NCBI GenBank assembly: GCA_964242415.1
Contig: CAXTAT010000001.1
Coordinates: forward strand, 1 to 64,000
Direction: 5' to 3'
From: DASWOJ01 sp964242415
GTDB taxonomy: Bacteria; Pseudomonadota; Alphaproteobacteria; Acetobacterales; Acetobacteraceae
DNA: 64,000 nt
Part shown: one piece after another, positions 34,089-41,503 of the stretch
Position numbering within the stretch: the first letter of the stretch is position 1
Layout of the letters: each line of letters opens with the position of its first letter
Program-made: the position numbers and the translations under genes
The notes under the pieces: model-generated
What the model was told of the DNA's origin: nothing
Databases searched by the model: none
What the model saw: only the letters and a program-made list of their open reading frames with translations

Positions 34089-34577
34089 TCAGGTCATAGG
34101 CGACCACCAGGGGGCCAAGCCAAAACCGGCAAGCATAAGATTGCTGAAGCAAATTTCCCCGAGATACAGCAGCGTGTTTTCCATCAATGTCACTTTCCAG
34201 ATCATGGGACGCATCGACCCGAACCTGCGCGTCCAGAGAAACGTTGCGGATAGGGCAGCCAGATGGAGCGCCAGGCGTACCTTGGCCACCTCCGCCGCCC
34301 CCGTCCAGAGGAGCAATCCGACAACCGCCTCACGGAGGAGCGCACCCGCTATGAGCCTCGTCCTCCCGGCAAACCCGTCTGGCTGGGACTGCCGCATCGG
34401 GAAGTTTCCGCCGGGTGGAAGCATGCCATGCCGGCTCATCCCATGCTGGCTCATCCCATGCTGGCTCGTCCCATGCTGGCTCGTCCCATGCTGGCTCGTC
34501 CCATGCTGGCTCGTCGAGGAAGGCGCTCCATCGCCCTCACGCCACCCGTTGAACTCGGCCGCAGCATCGCGCGTCAT
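34089..34577 (-). CDS. Small membrane protein of unknown function with pentapeptide repeats
   Basis: A 162-residue protein whose ATG directly follows the stop of 34578..34901. The N-terminal third is hydrophilic and contains six or seven SQHG(T/M)-type pentapeptides from a 15-bp tandem repeat. The rest has about three hydrophobic helices (LIAGALLREAVVGLLLWTGA, LALHLAALSATFLW, LLYLGEICFSNLMLAGFGL). No family recognised. Tight packing with its neighbours suggests one membrane complex. Confidence 0.55.
   Translation of the reverse strand: MTRDAAAEFNGWREGDGAPSSTSQHGTSQHGTSQHGTSQHGMSQHGMSRHGMLPPGGNFPMRQSQPDGFAGRTRLIAGALLREAVVGLLLWTGAAEVAKVRLALHLAALSATFLWTRRFGSMRPMIWKVTLMENTLLYLGEICFSNLMLAGFGLAPWWSPMT
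34426..34515 (-). repeat. In-frame 15-bp tandem repeat (6 units)
   Basis: Six units of CCATGCTGGCTCGTC (the first two have CATC at the end, and the first also CCGG) encode SQHG(T/M) pentapeptides near the N-terminus of the small membrane protein. The most homogeneous of the four such arrays in the window. Confidence 0.9.
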
Positions 34578-34901
34578 TCACGATTGCAATTGCATCGCTG
34601 CATCTGCAAGCCGGGACAGGGCGATGAACACCAGCACTTCATCCCAGCCGTTGAGGCTGCCTGTCGCGAAAGGCTCCCGGCGCAGCGAGGTGAACAGCGC
34701 GCTGAACATCGCTCCAAGCGCGAAGATGGAGGTCAGGCTGGCCATGAGCTCCTGCAGGGATTGCTTGTGAGCAAGGTAGGGCCAGGACACGAGGCTCGTC
34801 AGCAGCAGGATCTGCAGCAGGAACCGGCTGGCCCGTCGCCTTGAGGCCGGATCAAGCGAGCCTGGCAGGTCGTCCGCCAGGGTTCGACGCGGATCGCTCA
34901 T
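34578..34901 (-). CDS. Small membrane protein of unknown function
   Basis: A 107-residue protein. The ATG at 34901 overlaps the upstream stop as ATGA and has GGGGAG in front; a longer frame to 34991 is not used. Two or three hydrophobic helices are visible (FLLQILLLTSLVSWPYLA, LMASLTSIFALGAMFSALF, VLVFIALSRLADAAMQL). No family recognised. Overlap or direct abutment with both neighbours marks it as a genuine operon member. Confidence 0.6.
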   Translation of the reverse strand: MSDPRRTLADDLPGSLDPASRRRASRFLLQILLLTSLVSWPYLAHKQSLQELMASLTSIFALGAMFSALFTSLRREPFATGSLNGWDEVLVFIALSRLADAAMQLQS

Positions 34902-35134
34902 AGGCTCCCCGTCCTGATATGCCGGGTCGGACGGCCCGTTGCAGACGGCAGCAACCGCTCGAAGCAGCCCGGCGATGCCGGCGCGTGGCACCTTGCCAAC
35001 GAAAACGGCCAGACCCGGCCGAGGGTGGCGTCGAGTCCCACGGTCACAGTCCGGACCACTGGAGCCGCAACCAGCGCGATCGCGAGCACCAGCGCCATCT
35101 GCACCGGCACTCCGGCGTCGGTCAGGCGCAGCAT
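34898..35134 (-). CDS. Small protein of unknown function with one membrane helix
   Basis: A 78-residue protein beginning four bases after the dapA-like stop. One hydrophobic segment (VQMALVLAIALVAAPVVRTV) near the N-terminus is followed by a basic, Cys- and Pro-containing tail. Its stop overlaps the next start (ATGA). No family recognised. Confidence 0.5.
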   Translation of the reverse strand: MLRLTDAGVPVQMALVLAIALVAAPVVRTVTVGLDATLGRVWPFSLARCHAPASPGCFERLLPSATGRPTRHIRTGSL

Positions 35135-35138
35135 GGCG

Positions 35139-36122
35139 CTATGTCACCAGGGTCAGCCGAGGCAGCCTGGCCGCTTCGTCTTCGGATCTGATCAGTTCGG
35201 GGAGCAGCACACCCAAGACGTCGAGGGTGGCGCTCGACGCGCGGGTCAACGGCAGGCGCAGCGCCCCGTCGCACAAGCCCGCCATGCACAGGGCGGCCTT
35301 GATCGGGATGGGGTTGCTCTCCCGGAACAGGGCCTGGTGGAGCGGCGCAAGCAGGTCGCGCAGCCGGCCGAACTCGGCTAGGTCGGCCCGGTCCCATGCG
35401 GCATGCATCCCCGCGCACAGCGCCGGCGCCAGGTTGGCGGAGACGGAGATGCACCCATGCCCACCCATGGCCCGGTGCGCCGCCGCAGTCGCGTCGTCGC
35501 CTGTGAACTGGATCAGCCCGGCGCCGCAGAGGGCACGCAGGCGCGCAGGCCGCGAGAGGTCCCCAGCAGCGTCCTTGACCGCCACGGCCAAGCCGCTGTC
35601 ATACAAGCGCGCGACGGTTTCGTCCGTGATGGCCGTCCCGACGCGGCCAGGCACGTCATAGAGGACAACGGGCAGGTCGGCCGCATGCGCCACCGCCCTG
35701 ACGTGCGCCACGATGCCATCCTGTGTCGGCCGCGAGTAGGGTGGCGGCGCGCACAGGACGGCACTCGCCCCATTCCGCGCTGCCAGTGCCGCCAAGTCGG
35801 CCGCAGCCTCGGTCGCCGGCGCCCCGCAGCCCGCAATGACCGGCACCCGGTACGAGGCAGCCTCCACCGCTGCACTCACGATGCGGGCGTGCTCGGCGGG
35901 CGCGAGCGCCGAGGCCTCCCCCGTGCTGCCGCAGACGATGAGGGCCGTGGTTCCTCGCCTGATCTGCCGTTCGCACAAGGCCGCCAGTGCGGCGCCATCC
36001 ACCTGTCCGTCATGGAAAGGCGTCACCAAGGCTGTGACCGATCCCCTGACCCCCAGAAGAATGCCGGCGGACTGATTGCTTGCGCTGCGTCCCAGGGCGG
36101 ACAGGCCAAAGCTTATTCGCAT
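35139..36122 (-). CDS. Dihydrodipicolinate synthase/N-acetylneuraminate lyase family aldolase
   Basis: A 327-residue class I aldolase with a TIM barrel. It has GSVTALVTPFHDGQVDGAAL, the substrate-binding loop VCGSTGEASAL, the catalytic Tyr in VVLYDVPGRVG and the Schiff-base Lys in AVAVKDAAGDLSR. All key residues of DapA are present, including the Arg of the PGR motif. In this superfamily DapA, sialic-acid lyase and sugar-acid aldolases are hard to separate. The context of small membrane-protein genes rather than lysine genes argues against a simple DapA role. The ATG at 36122 is chosen because frames to 36323 add a non-conserved leader. First gene of a five-gene unit. Confidence 0.82.
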   Translation of the reverse strand: MRISFGLSALGRSASNQSAGILLGVRGSVTALVTPFHDGQVDGAALAALCERQIRRGTTALIVCGSTGEASALAPAEHARIVSAAVEAASYRVPVIAGCGAPATEAAADLAALAARNGASAVLCAPPPYSRPTQDGIVAHVRAVAHAADLPVVLYDVPGRVGTAITDETVARLYDSGLAVAVKDAAGDLSRPARLRALCGAGLIQFTGDDATAAAHRAMGGHGCISVSANLAPALCAGMHAAWDRADLAEFGRLRDLLAPLHQALFRESNPIPIKAALCMAGLCDGALRLPLTRASSATLDVLGVLLPELIRSEDEAARLPRLTLVT

Positions 36123-36457
36123 GCGGGCCGTCCAGCGGGCGGCAGTTCGGCACAGGATGCGAAGACAACATTCACGTTTTGGAACACAGGACGGCTCCTG
36201 ATGGGGACAGGGTCTGGACGGGGCTGACCCGTTCGGTGATGCGATGAGGACGCCATGCACGACGACGATGGCCGCGCATTGCTTGCCCGATGCCTCCATG
36301 GGAACACCGCTTTCCCGAGACACGAGAACTTATCTGCTCGGCGATAACTATTCGATAAGCATCATTTGCTGTTTGCATAAACAAGGTATGTGCTCTGCTA
36401 GCGATTGCCGGGTGCTGCACGGAAGCGATGCTTGGCGCAGCACCCGGCGTGGCCATG
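36123..36457. promoter_or_regulatory. A+T-rich gap upstream of dapA-like operon
   Basis: About 335 bases. The stretch 36320-36410 is clearly A+T-rich and has CTTATC (36332-36337) and GATAAG (36353-36358) as inverted half-sites, with an extra CGATAA between them, a possible operator. No coding sequence seen. Confidence 0.35.
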
Positions 36458-37027
36458 TTACTTGGCGGCAGCCAGGAAGCTCGGGGTGGGGAGGGCGCCG
36501 ATCAGCGCCTGCTTGGATGGCCCGGCTGCCGTCCCTGGTGATCCGGCGACGGCCCCCTGAACCGCAGCCACCTGTCGCGTGACCAGCGCCGTGTACTCGC
36601 CCTCTACGGCTCCAGCCATGCTGGTCGTGGCGGTGAAGCCGTCGATCTGCGACCCGGCGGCAACCGGCTTCGTCACGGCCCAGGTCAGGTTGGGCGTGTT
36701 CGGGACATCCACCGGCAGCACCGCCGGGTAACCATTGCGCGTCGGGGTCCGGCCGAACTCCTCGGACGAGAACTCCCAGCCCGCCGGCGACTTGGCCGAC
36801 CCGTCAACCAGGCCATAGAAGTTGTAGATGGTCACGAAGTCGCCCGTCTCCTTGGTCGCGCCGGGCATCAAGGTCTCGCCCGGGTCCAGCTTGACGACAA
36901 AATGGTAGGTCATGGACCCGTTGGCGTTCTTGTCCACCTGCGTGACGGTGGTTTGCAGCGCAAGCGCCGGGGTGACGTCGGCCAGTCCGACCGCCATAGC
37001 CAGGGCGGTCACAAAAATCTTCAGCAC
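36458..37027 (-). CDS. Secreted hypothetical protein
   Basis: A 189-residue protein from a GTG at 37027 with GGAGA seven bases upstream; a longer frame to 37300 adds an unrelated leader. It begins with a signal peptide (VLKIFVTALAMAVGLADVTPALA, cleavage near residue 23). The mature part is rich in beta-strand-like segments (TYHFVVKLDPGETLMPGATK, GDFVTIYNFYGLVDG, NLTWAVTKPVAAGSQIDGFT) and ends in an Ala/Pro-rich tail. No family recognised with confidence. Isolated gene; periplasmic or extracellular location. Confidence 0.7.
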   Translation of the reverse strand: MLKIFVTALAMAVGLADVTPALALQTTVTQVDKNANGSMTYHFVVKLDPGETLMPGATKETGDFVTIYNFYGLVDGSAKSPAGWEFSSEEFGRTPTRNGYPAVLPVDVPNTPNLTWAVTKPVAAGSQIDGFTATTSMAGAVEGEYTALVTRQVAAVQGAVAGSPGTAAGPSKQALIGALPTPSFLAAAK

Positions 37028-37478
37028 GTAGGTTCTCCAGATGTGCGACAGCACGCCGCACATCAGGCCGATCAGCGCATAAAAGGGCAATATGGGTTCA
37101 CCATTCCGCCCATCAACGCGCAAACCAGATCGGTTCGGCGCATTTGTTGATCCCGCCGATCGTGTGGGCAGCCTTATTTGTCGATGGTAGGAGGCTGCAT
37201 ACCAGGGTGCCTGCGCCGATATGAGCGGCGCATAAAACACGAACGCCTGGACCTGCGTCGACGCCTTATTGCTTATGTTACTGCCACGTAAGCCGCACAA
37301 TTCGGCAGTAAAACAACTATGAACTTTTTGCCGCCAAAATTCAGCAGCCCTGGATAAGGGTGTTGGTGCAAAATCGGAGACGGTAAGTTTTCTTGATTAG
37401 GCGGCGGAGCGTATAGGGCCGCTTCTTCGTTCTTTGGGTGATCAATGCCCTATAAGGCCAATGAGGCGCGCCGTCACA

Positions 37479-37494
37479 TGATCCATGCAACAAC
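37479..37494. repeat. Putative IS end, copy 1 (TGATCCATGCAACAAC)
   Basis: A 16-base sequence also present at 63411-63426 (identical) and, inverted with one change, at 53212-53227. Here the homology of the hydroxyisobutyrate-dehydrogenase-like fragment stops exactly at this sequence. GTTGTTGCAT resembles termini of IS5-group elements, so these are read as solo or eroded IS ends. Confidence 0.5.
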
Positions 37495-37658
37495 TGGCCC
37501 GAGCGCGCCGGCCCGGTGGTGCCGCCGACCGGGCACTCGACGAAAGCGCCGCCCGCCTGCCTCACCGCCTCGGCCAGCGCCTGCTGCGTTTCGGGCCGGA
37601 CGGTGCTCATCTTGATGAACAGCTTGCCCGGCGCTATCAGGCGACACGGTAAACCCAT
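37495..37658 (-). pseudogene. 3-hydroxyisobutyrate dehydrogenase-like fragment
   Basis: The minus strand reads APGKLFIKMSTVRPETQQAL then VRQAGGAFVECPVGGTTGPA, the substrate-binding region of the HIBADH/beta-hydroxyacid dehydrogenase family (the usual D(M)ST.P and D.PVGGT.G.A motifs). Neither the N-terminal Rossmann region nor the C-terminal domain is present; homology ends at the IS end at 37494. A broken gene within an insertion-rich stretch. Confidence 0.65.
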
Positions 37659-37794
37659 CCGGCGCGTGTTGCCTTAAGAGGCAACGCTACCGGGCATCTC
37701 CGTGTCGCCCCTCGCAGCCGCCTTGTTGGCAGCATGCACGGCGTCCGGCGCAGCCCCTGCCATGAGCACCAGCGGCAGCGGACCCAGCACAACC

Positions 37795-37950
37795 TCACGC
37801 GCCATCGTCGGCCAGCGCGACCCATTTGCGGATCGGCCTCGCCATCGGCTCGAACTTCTTGGCAAGGTCTTCTGGCTGGCGGCCAGCACGGACCAGGTCA
37901 ACACTCTGCCGCCTGAACTCCGGTGAACACGGGGGACGGGTGATGGGCAT
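37795..37950 (-). pseudogene. IS3-family transposase OrfA, truncated
   Basis: From an ATG at 37950 (GGAGG upstream) the minus strand encodes MPITRPPCSPEFRRQSVDLV followed by RAGRQPEDLAKKFEPMARPI and RKWVALADDGA, then a stop. This is the N-terminal helix-turn-helix of an IS3-family OrfA. The remainder of OrfA and all of OrfB are missing. Confidence 0.8.
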
Positions 37951-38083
37951 GGAACATACCTCCTGCAAAAGCATGAAAGGCTCCATGAGGGCGAGGCAAC
38001 TCCACCGATACCCACCGGCCGAGCGTGCTGTTCGACCACGCAACGGCACGGCTGGTGACCGGGACGGTGTTGCGGTCGTCTGA

Positions 38084-38929
38084 TCAGGAACCGAACACCG
38101 CCCGCTCGGTGAAGGCGGTGTCTCCGAGGTGGGGGCGGTTTGCTCCGCGATAGTATTTCGGCCTCATCGCTTGATACCGCCCCGGCACGCCCGCGAGCGG
38201 TCCATTTGAGTCCACGACCACAAGCAGGAAGCCGCGCCGGGCCAGGTAGCGGCCGAGCGGGCCGGCGCAGCGCTCGAAATCGGCGAGACCCCTGCAGTAG
38301 GTCAGCACGGCGAGGCCGACGATGCCCGCGCGGATGCGTGGCGCGAAGACGAAAGGACAGCGCCGGCCGCCTTCGGTGCAGACGACGGAGATGCAGCCCC
38401 AGGCCGCATGGTCGCGCAGCAGGGCGATCTCAGCCGGGTCGATGTCGTCCCCGGGTTCGGCCGTGGCCGCCGCTACGACCGTGCCCCGGCCGCGCAGCGA
38501 AAACATTGGCAGGGCGAGAACGCGGCCTTCGCAAAAGCGGACGAAGCCCTGGGCGTCAAGGATGGGCCAGGTGTGCGGCGCCGGCGTGATGTTGAGATAC
38601 GTTGCCTCACGGTGCCGCAGAGCGCGTGTTATGAGCATCGATCCGAATGCCCGGAATGGCTCGGCCACATACCAACTGGAAAGATTGCAGCGCAGGACCA
38701 CGCCGCGGGGGCTTGGCACATGCGCGAAGATCAGCAGAATCACGCCGACCACCGCGCCGTCACTCTCAAGCAGATAACCAAAACGCGGACATCCCGCGAT
38801 CGCGGGACGCGCGACAAGGCGGGCCAGCGCTTGTTCCCAGAACGAACGGCTGCGCTGGTCGCGATAGCCATCCGTGAGCACCGCGACGACGGCCGGAATG
38901 TCGTTTGTCTCGATAATACGACATATCAC
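38084..38929 (-). CDS. GNAT-like acyltransferase protein
   Basis: A 281-residue protein. The first 130 residues have GNAT character: MICRIIETNDIPAVVAVLTDGY, a core GYLLESDGAVVGVILLIFAH and LSSWYVAEPFRAFGSMLITR. The C-terminal half has no recognised domain. Relatives are found beside acyl-carrier-like genes and EPS genes, and a frameshifted acyl-carrier-like gene (39036..39260) lies divergent 106 bases away. A role in acylating a polymer or lipid is inferred only. Confidence 0.6.
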   Translation of the reverse strand: MICRIIETNDIPAVVAVLTDGYRDQRSRSFWEQALARLVARPAIAGCPRFGYLLESDGAVVGVILLIFAHVPSPRGVVLRCNLSSWYVAEPFRAFGSMLITRALRHREATYLNITPAPHTWPILDAQGFVRFCEGRVLALPMFSLRGRGTVVAAATAEPGDDIDPAEIALLRDHAAWGCISVVCTEGGRRCPFVFAPRIRAGIVGLAVLTYCRGLADFERCAGPLGRYLARRGFLLVVVDSNGPLAGVPGRYQAMRPKYYRGANRPHLGDTAFTERAVFGS

Positions 38930-39035
38930 GGTTGTGATTCAGCCCCTCCGTGTTCTCGTTTCATGTGCCAAGGCTCATATTTACAACAGAAAATGAGCGG
39001 TGTAAACGAGTATGAGCGGTCGGAGACCCCGCGCC

Positions 39036-39260
39036 ATGGCTATTTGCGATGAGGTCGTTTCCGAGTTCGAGGGCATGGCACGGCCCAGGATGGGAAACTA
39101 TTGCGCCCGCTGATGGACGAGCTGCCGCTGCTCGACCCCCTCTGTTTCGCGATCGTCGTGACCCGGCTCGGGGATCGGCTCGGGCGCGATCCGTTCAGCG
39201 ATGGCGAAGAGCTGGCGTTTCCCGTCACGTTCGGCGACTTCGTGCGGCACCGCCGGCTTG
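39036..39260 (+). pseudogene. Acyl-carrier-protein-like gene with frameshift and lost Ser
   Basis: From an ATG at 39036 the frame reads MAICDEVVSEFEGMARPRMG and meets a stop just after 39110. A one-base shift continues as PLMDELPLLDPLCFAIVVTR then LGDRLGRDPFSDGEELAFPV and TFGDFVR. The second part matches carrier proteins with an L-D-S-L-x-F-A-I core; here the phosphopantetheine serine is Pro (LLDPLC). The frameshift and missing Ser both indicate decay. Homology fades near 39250. Confidence 0.55.
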
Positions 39261-39350
39261 GCTCTCCCCCAGCCCTCTCCCGGAGGGAAAGGGAGCCAGC
39301 GCGGTCCCCAGGTCACGCCCGGCTGCCTTGCCGCGAAGGGGCGGCATACC

Positions 39351-40184
39351 TCAAGCCCGCAGGCGCTCTGAACGGCGGCGCAGCAGCTCCACGGCGGCCA
39401 GCAGCAGCGTCGCCACCAGGATCAGCACGGTCGCGGCGGCGGTGATGGTCGGCGACACCTCCTCCCGGATGCCGGTGAACATCTGCTTGGGCAGCGTGCG
39501 CTGGTCAGGGCCGGCGAGGAACTGCACCAGCACCGTCTCGTCGAACGAGGTGACGAAGGCGAACAGCGCGCCGGAGATCACCCCGGGCAGGATCAGCGGC
39601 AGCGTCACCCGAAAGAACGTCACCAGCGGCCCGGCGCCCAGGCTGCTGGCGGCCCGGGTCAGGTTCACGTCGTAGGTGCTGAGCGTGGCCGTCACGGTGA
39701 TCACCACGAACGGCACCGCCAGCGCCGTGTCGGCCAGGATGAGCACCGCCAGGGTATTGAGGATGCCGAGCCGGCCGAAGAAGAAGTACATGCCCACCGC
39801 CGTGATCACCACCGGCACGATCATCGGCGAGATCAGCAGCCCCGTGACCAGCCCGCGCCACGGCATATCCCGCCGGGCCAGCCCATGCGCGGCCAGCGTG
39901 CCGAGCACAGTCGCCAGCAGCGTCGTGGCGGCCCCGACGACCAGGCTGTTGCGGATCGCTCCCGTCCAGCGTGGGCTGCCGAAGAACTCCTGGTACCAGC
40001 GGAGCGAGAACCCGGCGAGCGGGTAGTTGAAGAACGGCTGCGAGTTGAACGACAGCGGCACCACCGCAAGGATCGGCGCGATCAGGAACAGCAGCACAAG
40101 CACGGAGAACACCCACAGCCCGGCACGCGCCGCCCGTTCAGCCCCAGTCGTGTAGGCCGGCGTGCTGTACGATAACTGCGCCAT
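39351..40184 (-). CDS. Polyamine-type ABC transporter permease (PotC-like)
   Basis: A 277-residue inner-membrane permease with six helices and the EAA loop RAASSLGAGPLVTFFRVTLP, which contacts the ATPase. The layout, with a hydrophobic N-terminus and FNYPLAGFSLRWYQEFFGSP before the second helix, is that of PotC-type spermidine/putrescine permeases. Its start overlaps the stop of the other permease gene (TGATG). Last gene of the ABC operon that starts at 43731. Confidence 0.9.
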   Translation of the reverse strand: MAQLSYSTPAYTTGAERAARAGLWVFSVLVLLFLIAPILAVVPLSFNSQPFFNYPLAGFSLRWYQEFFGSPRWTGAIRNSLVVGAATTLLATVLGTLAAHGLARRDMPWRGLVTGLLISPMIVPVVITAVGMYFFFGRLGILNTLAVLILADTALAVPFVVITVTATLSTYDVNLTRAASSLGAGPLVTFFRVTLPLILPGVISGALFAFVTSFDETVLVQFLAGPDQRTLPKQMFTGIREEVSPTITAAATVLILVATLLLAAVELLRRRSERLRA

Positions 40185-41494
40185 CAGCCGAACCGCACGC
40201 GGTCCACGCCGAGCAGGCGCGCATAGACCAAGTAGATCGCCAGCGTGATCACCAGCAGCAACGCCCCGAGCGCCGACGCCATGCCCCAGTTCAACTCGCG
40301 GTTCATGTAGGACGCGACGAACGAGCTGACCATCTGGTCATCGGGACCGCCGACCAGCGCCGGCGTGATGTAATACCCAAGCGACAGGATGAACGTCAGC
40401 AGGCAGCCCGCCGCAACCCCCGGCAGCGTCAACGGCGCATACACCCGGCAGAACGCCACGAACGGTGTCGCCCCGAGCGACCGCGCCGCCCGCGTCAGGC
40501 CTGGCGCGATGCCGCTCATCACGCTGTAGATCGGCAGCAAGGTGAACGGCAGTTGGATATGCGTCATCGCGATCAGCGTGCCCGCGCGATGGAAGATCAG
40601 CGGCAAGGGCTGGCTGATCGCCCCCAGCGCCATCAGGGTGTCGTTGATCACGCCGTGGCTCTGCAGCAGCACGACCCAGGCCGTCGTGCGCACCAGCAGC
40701 GACGTGAAGAACGGCAGCAGCACCAGGATCAGCAACGGATTGCGCACCCGCGCCGGCAGGGTCGCCAGCAGGAACGCGACCGGGTAGCCCAGCACCAGGG
40801 TCGCCAGCGTCACCAGCCCGGCAATCAGCAGCGTGCGGGCGAACACCGTGACGAACACCGCGTCCTGCGGCGGCACGCGCACCAGCCGGCCGTCCACGTC
40901 CAGGTGCATGTCGATGGCCTGGAGCAGGTAGAACGGCGTCAGGCTCCGCTCCGCGCGCTTGATGACGGCCCAGACATCGCGCTGACCCCAGATCGGGTCG
41001 GCGGCGATCATGGCGTCCTTGTAGGGTCCTTGGCGCAGGCGGCCCATTTGGCGCACGGTGGCGATGACGGCGCTGCGAGCGCCGGGCAGCTCGTAGTTGA
41101 TGCGCTTGCCGATGGTGCCGGCCGCCTGGTTGGCCTGCGCGGCCTTCAGGTCGGCGGCCATCGCCGCGAACGCCGCCTCGTCCGGGACGCTCTGGCCGTC
41201 CCAGCCAGACAGGACCGCGGCGGTGCGCGGCGCCAGCGTCGCCATGTCAGGGTCGTACACCGCCCGGGCCAGGATGGCGCCCAGCGGCACGATGAAGATG
41301 ACGGCCACATAAAGCAGCAGGGGCGTCACCAGCAGCAGCGCCATGGTCCGCCGCGCCCGGCCGGCCCGCCGCACCTGGTCGCCCAGCGCGGCGCTGTCCA
41401 AGCCGGGGCTGCCCATGCCAGGGCTGCCCATGCCAGGGCTGCCCACAGCCGGGACGCCGAGGGACGCGGCCCCGCCCCGGACGCTAGCCGACAC
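40184..41494 (-). CDS. Polyamine-type ABC transporter permease (PotB-like), long periplasmic insert
   Basis: A 436-residue permease. An N-terminal cytoplasmic tail of about 45 residues includes GSPGM repeats encoded by a 15-bp tandem array. After the first helix (MALLLVTPLLLYVAVIFIVP) comes a hydrophilic stretch of about 150 residues (79-225), much longer than in PotB. The usual permease core follows, with the EAA loop TRAARSLGATPFVAFCRVYA. Its gene lies between those for the solute-binding protein and PotC-like permease. The insert may contact the binding protein. Confidence 0.88.
   Translation of the reverse strand: MSASVRGGAASLGVPAVGSPGMGSPGMGSPGLDSAALGDQVRRAGRARRTMALLLVTPLLLYVAVIFIVPLGAILARAVYDPDMATLAPRTAAVLSGWDGQSVPDEAAFAAMAADLKAAQANQAAGTIGKRINYELPGARSAVIATVRQMGRLRQGPYKDAMIAADPIWGQRDVWAVIKRAERSLTPFYLLQAIDMHLDVDGRLVRVPPQDAVFVTVFARTLLIAGLVTLATLVLGYPVAFLLATLPARVRNPLLILVLLPFFTSLLVRTTAWVVLLQSHGVINDTLMALGAISQPLPLIFHRAGTLIAMTHIQLPFTLLPIYSVMSGIAPGLTRAARSLGATPFVAFCRVYAPLTLPGVAAGCLLTFILSLGYYITPALVGGPDDQMVSSFVASYMNRELNWGMASALGALLLVITLAIYLVYARLLGVDRVRFG
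41406..41450 (-). repeat. In-frame 15-bp tandem repeat (3 units) at the N-terminus of a permease
   Basis: Two identical units GGGCTGCCCATGCCA and a third, more divergent, encode GSPGM/GSPGL pentapeptides near the start of the PotB-like permease. Confidence 0.85.
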
Positions 41495-41503
41495 GTGCGG
41501 CGG

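Noticed and set aside
34426..34515. Regular 15-bp repeat considered as CRISPR or iteron
   Set aside because: Units are directly adjacent without spacers, lie inside a coding frame, and no replication gene is near.
35139..36122. Annotation as lysine-pathway dapA
   Set aside because: Catalytic residues fit, but the superfamily is broad and the neighbours are unknown membrane proteins, so only the family is claimed.
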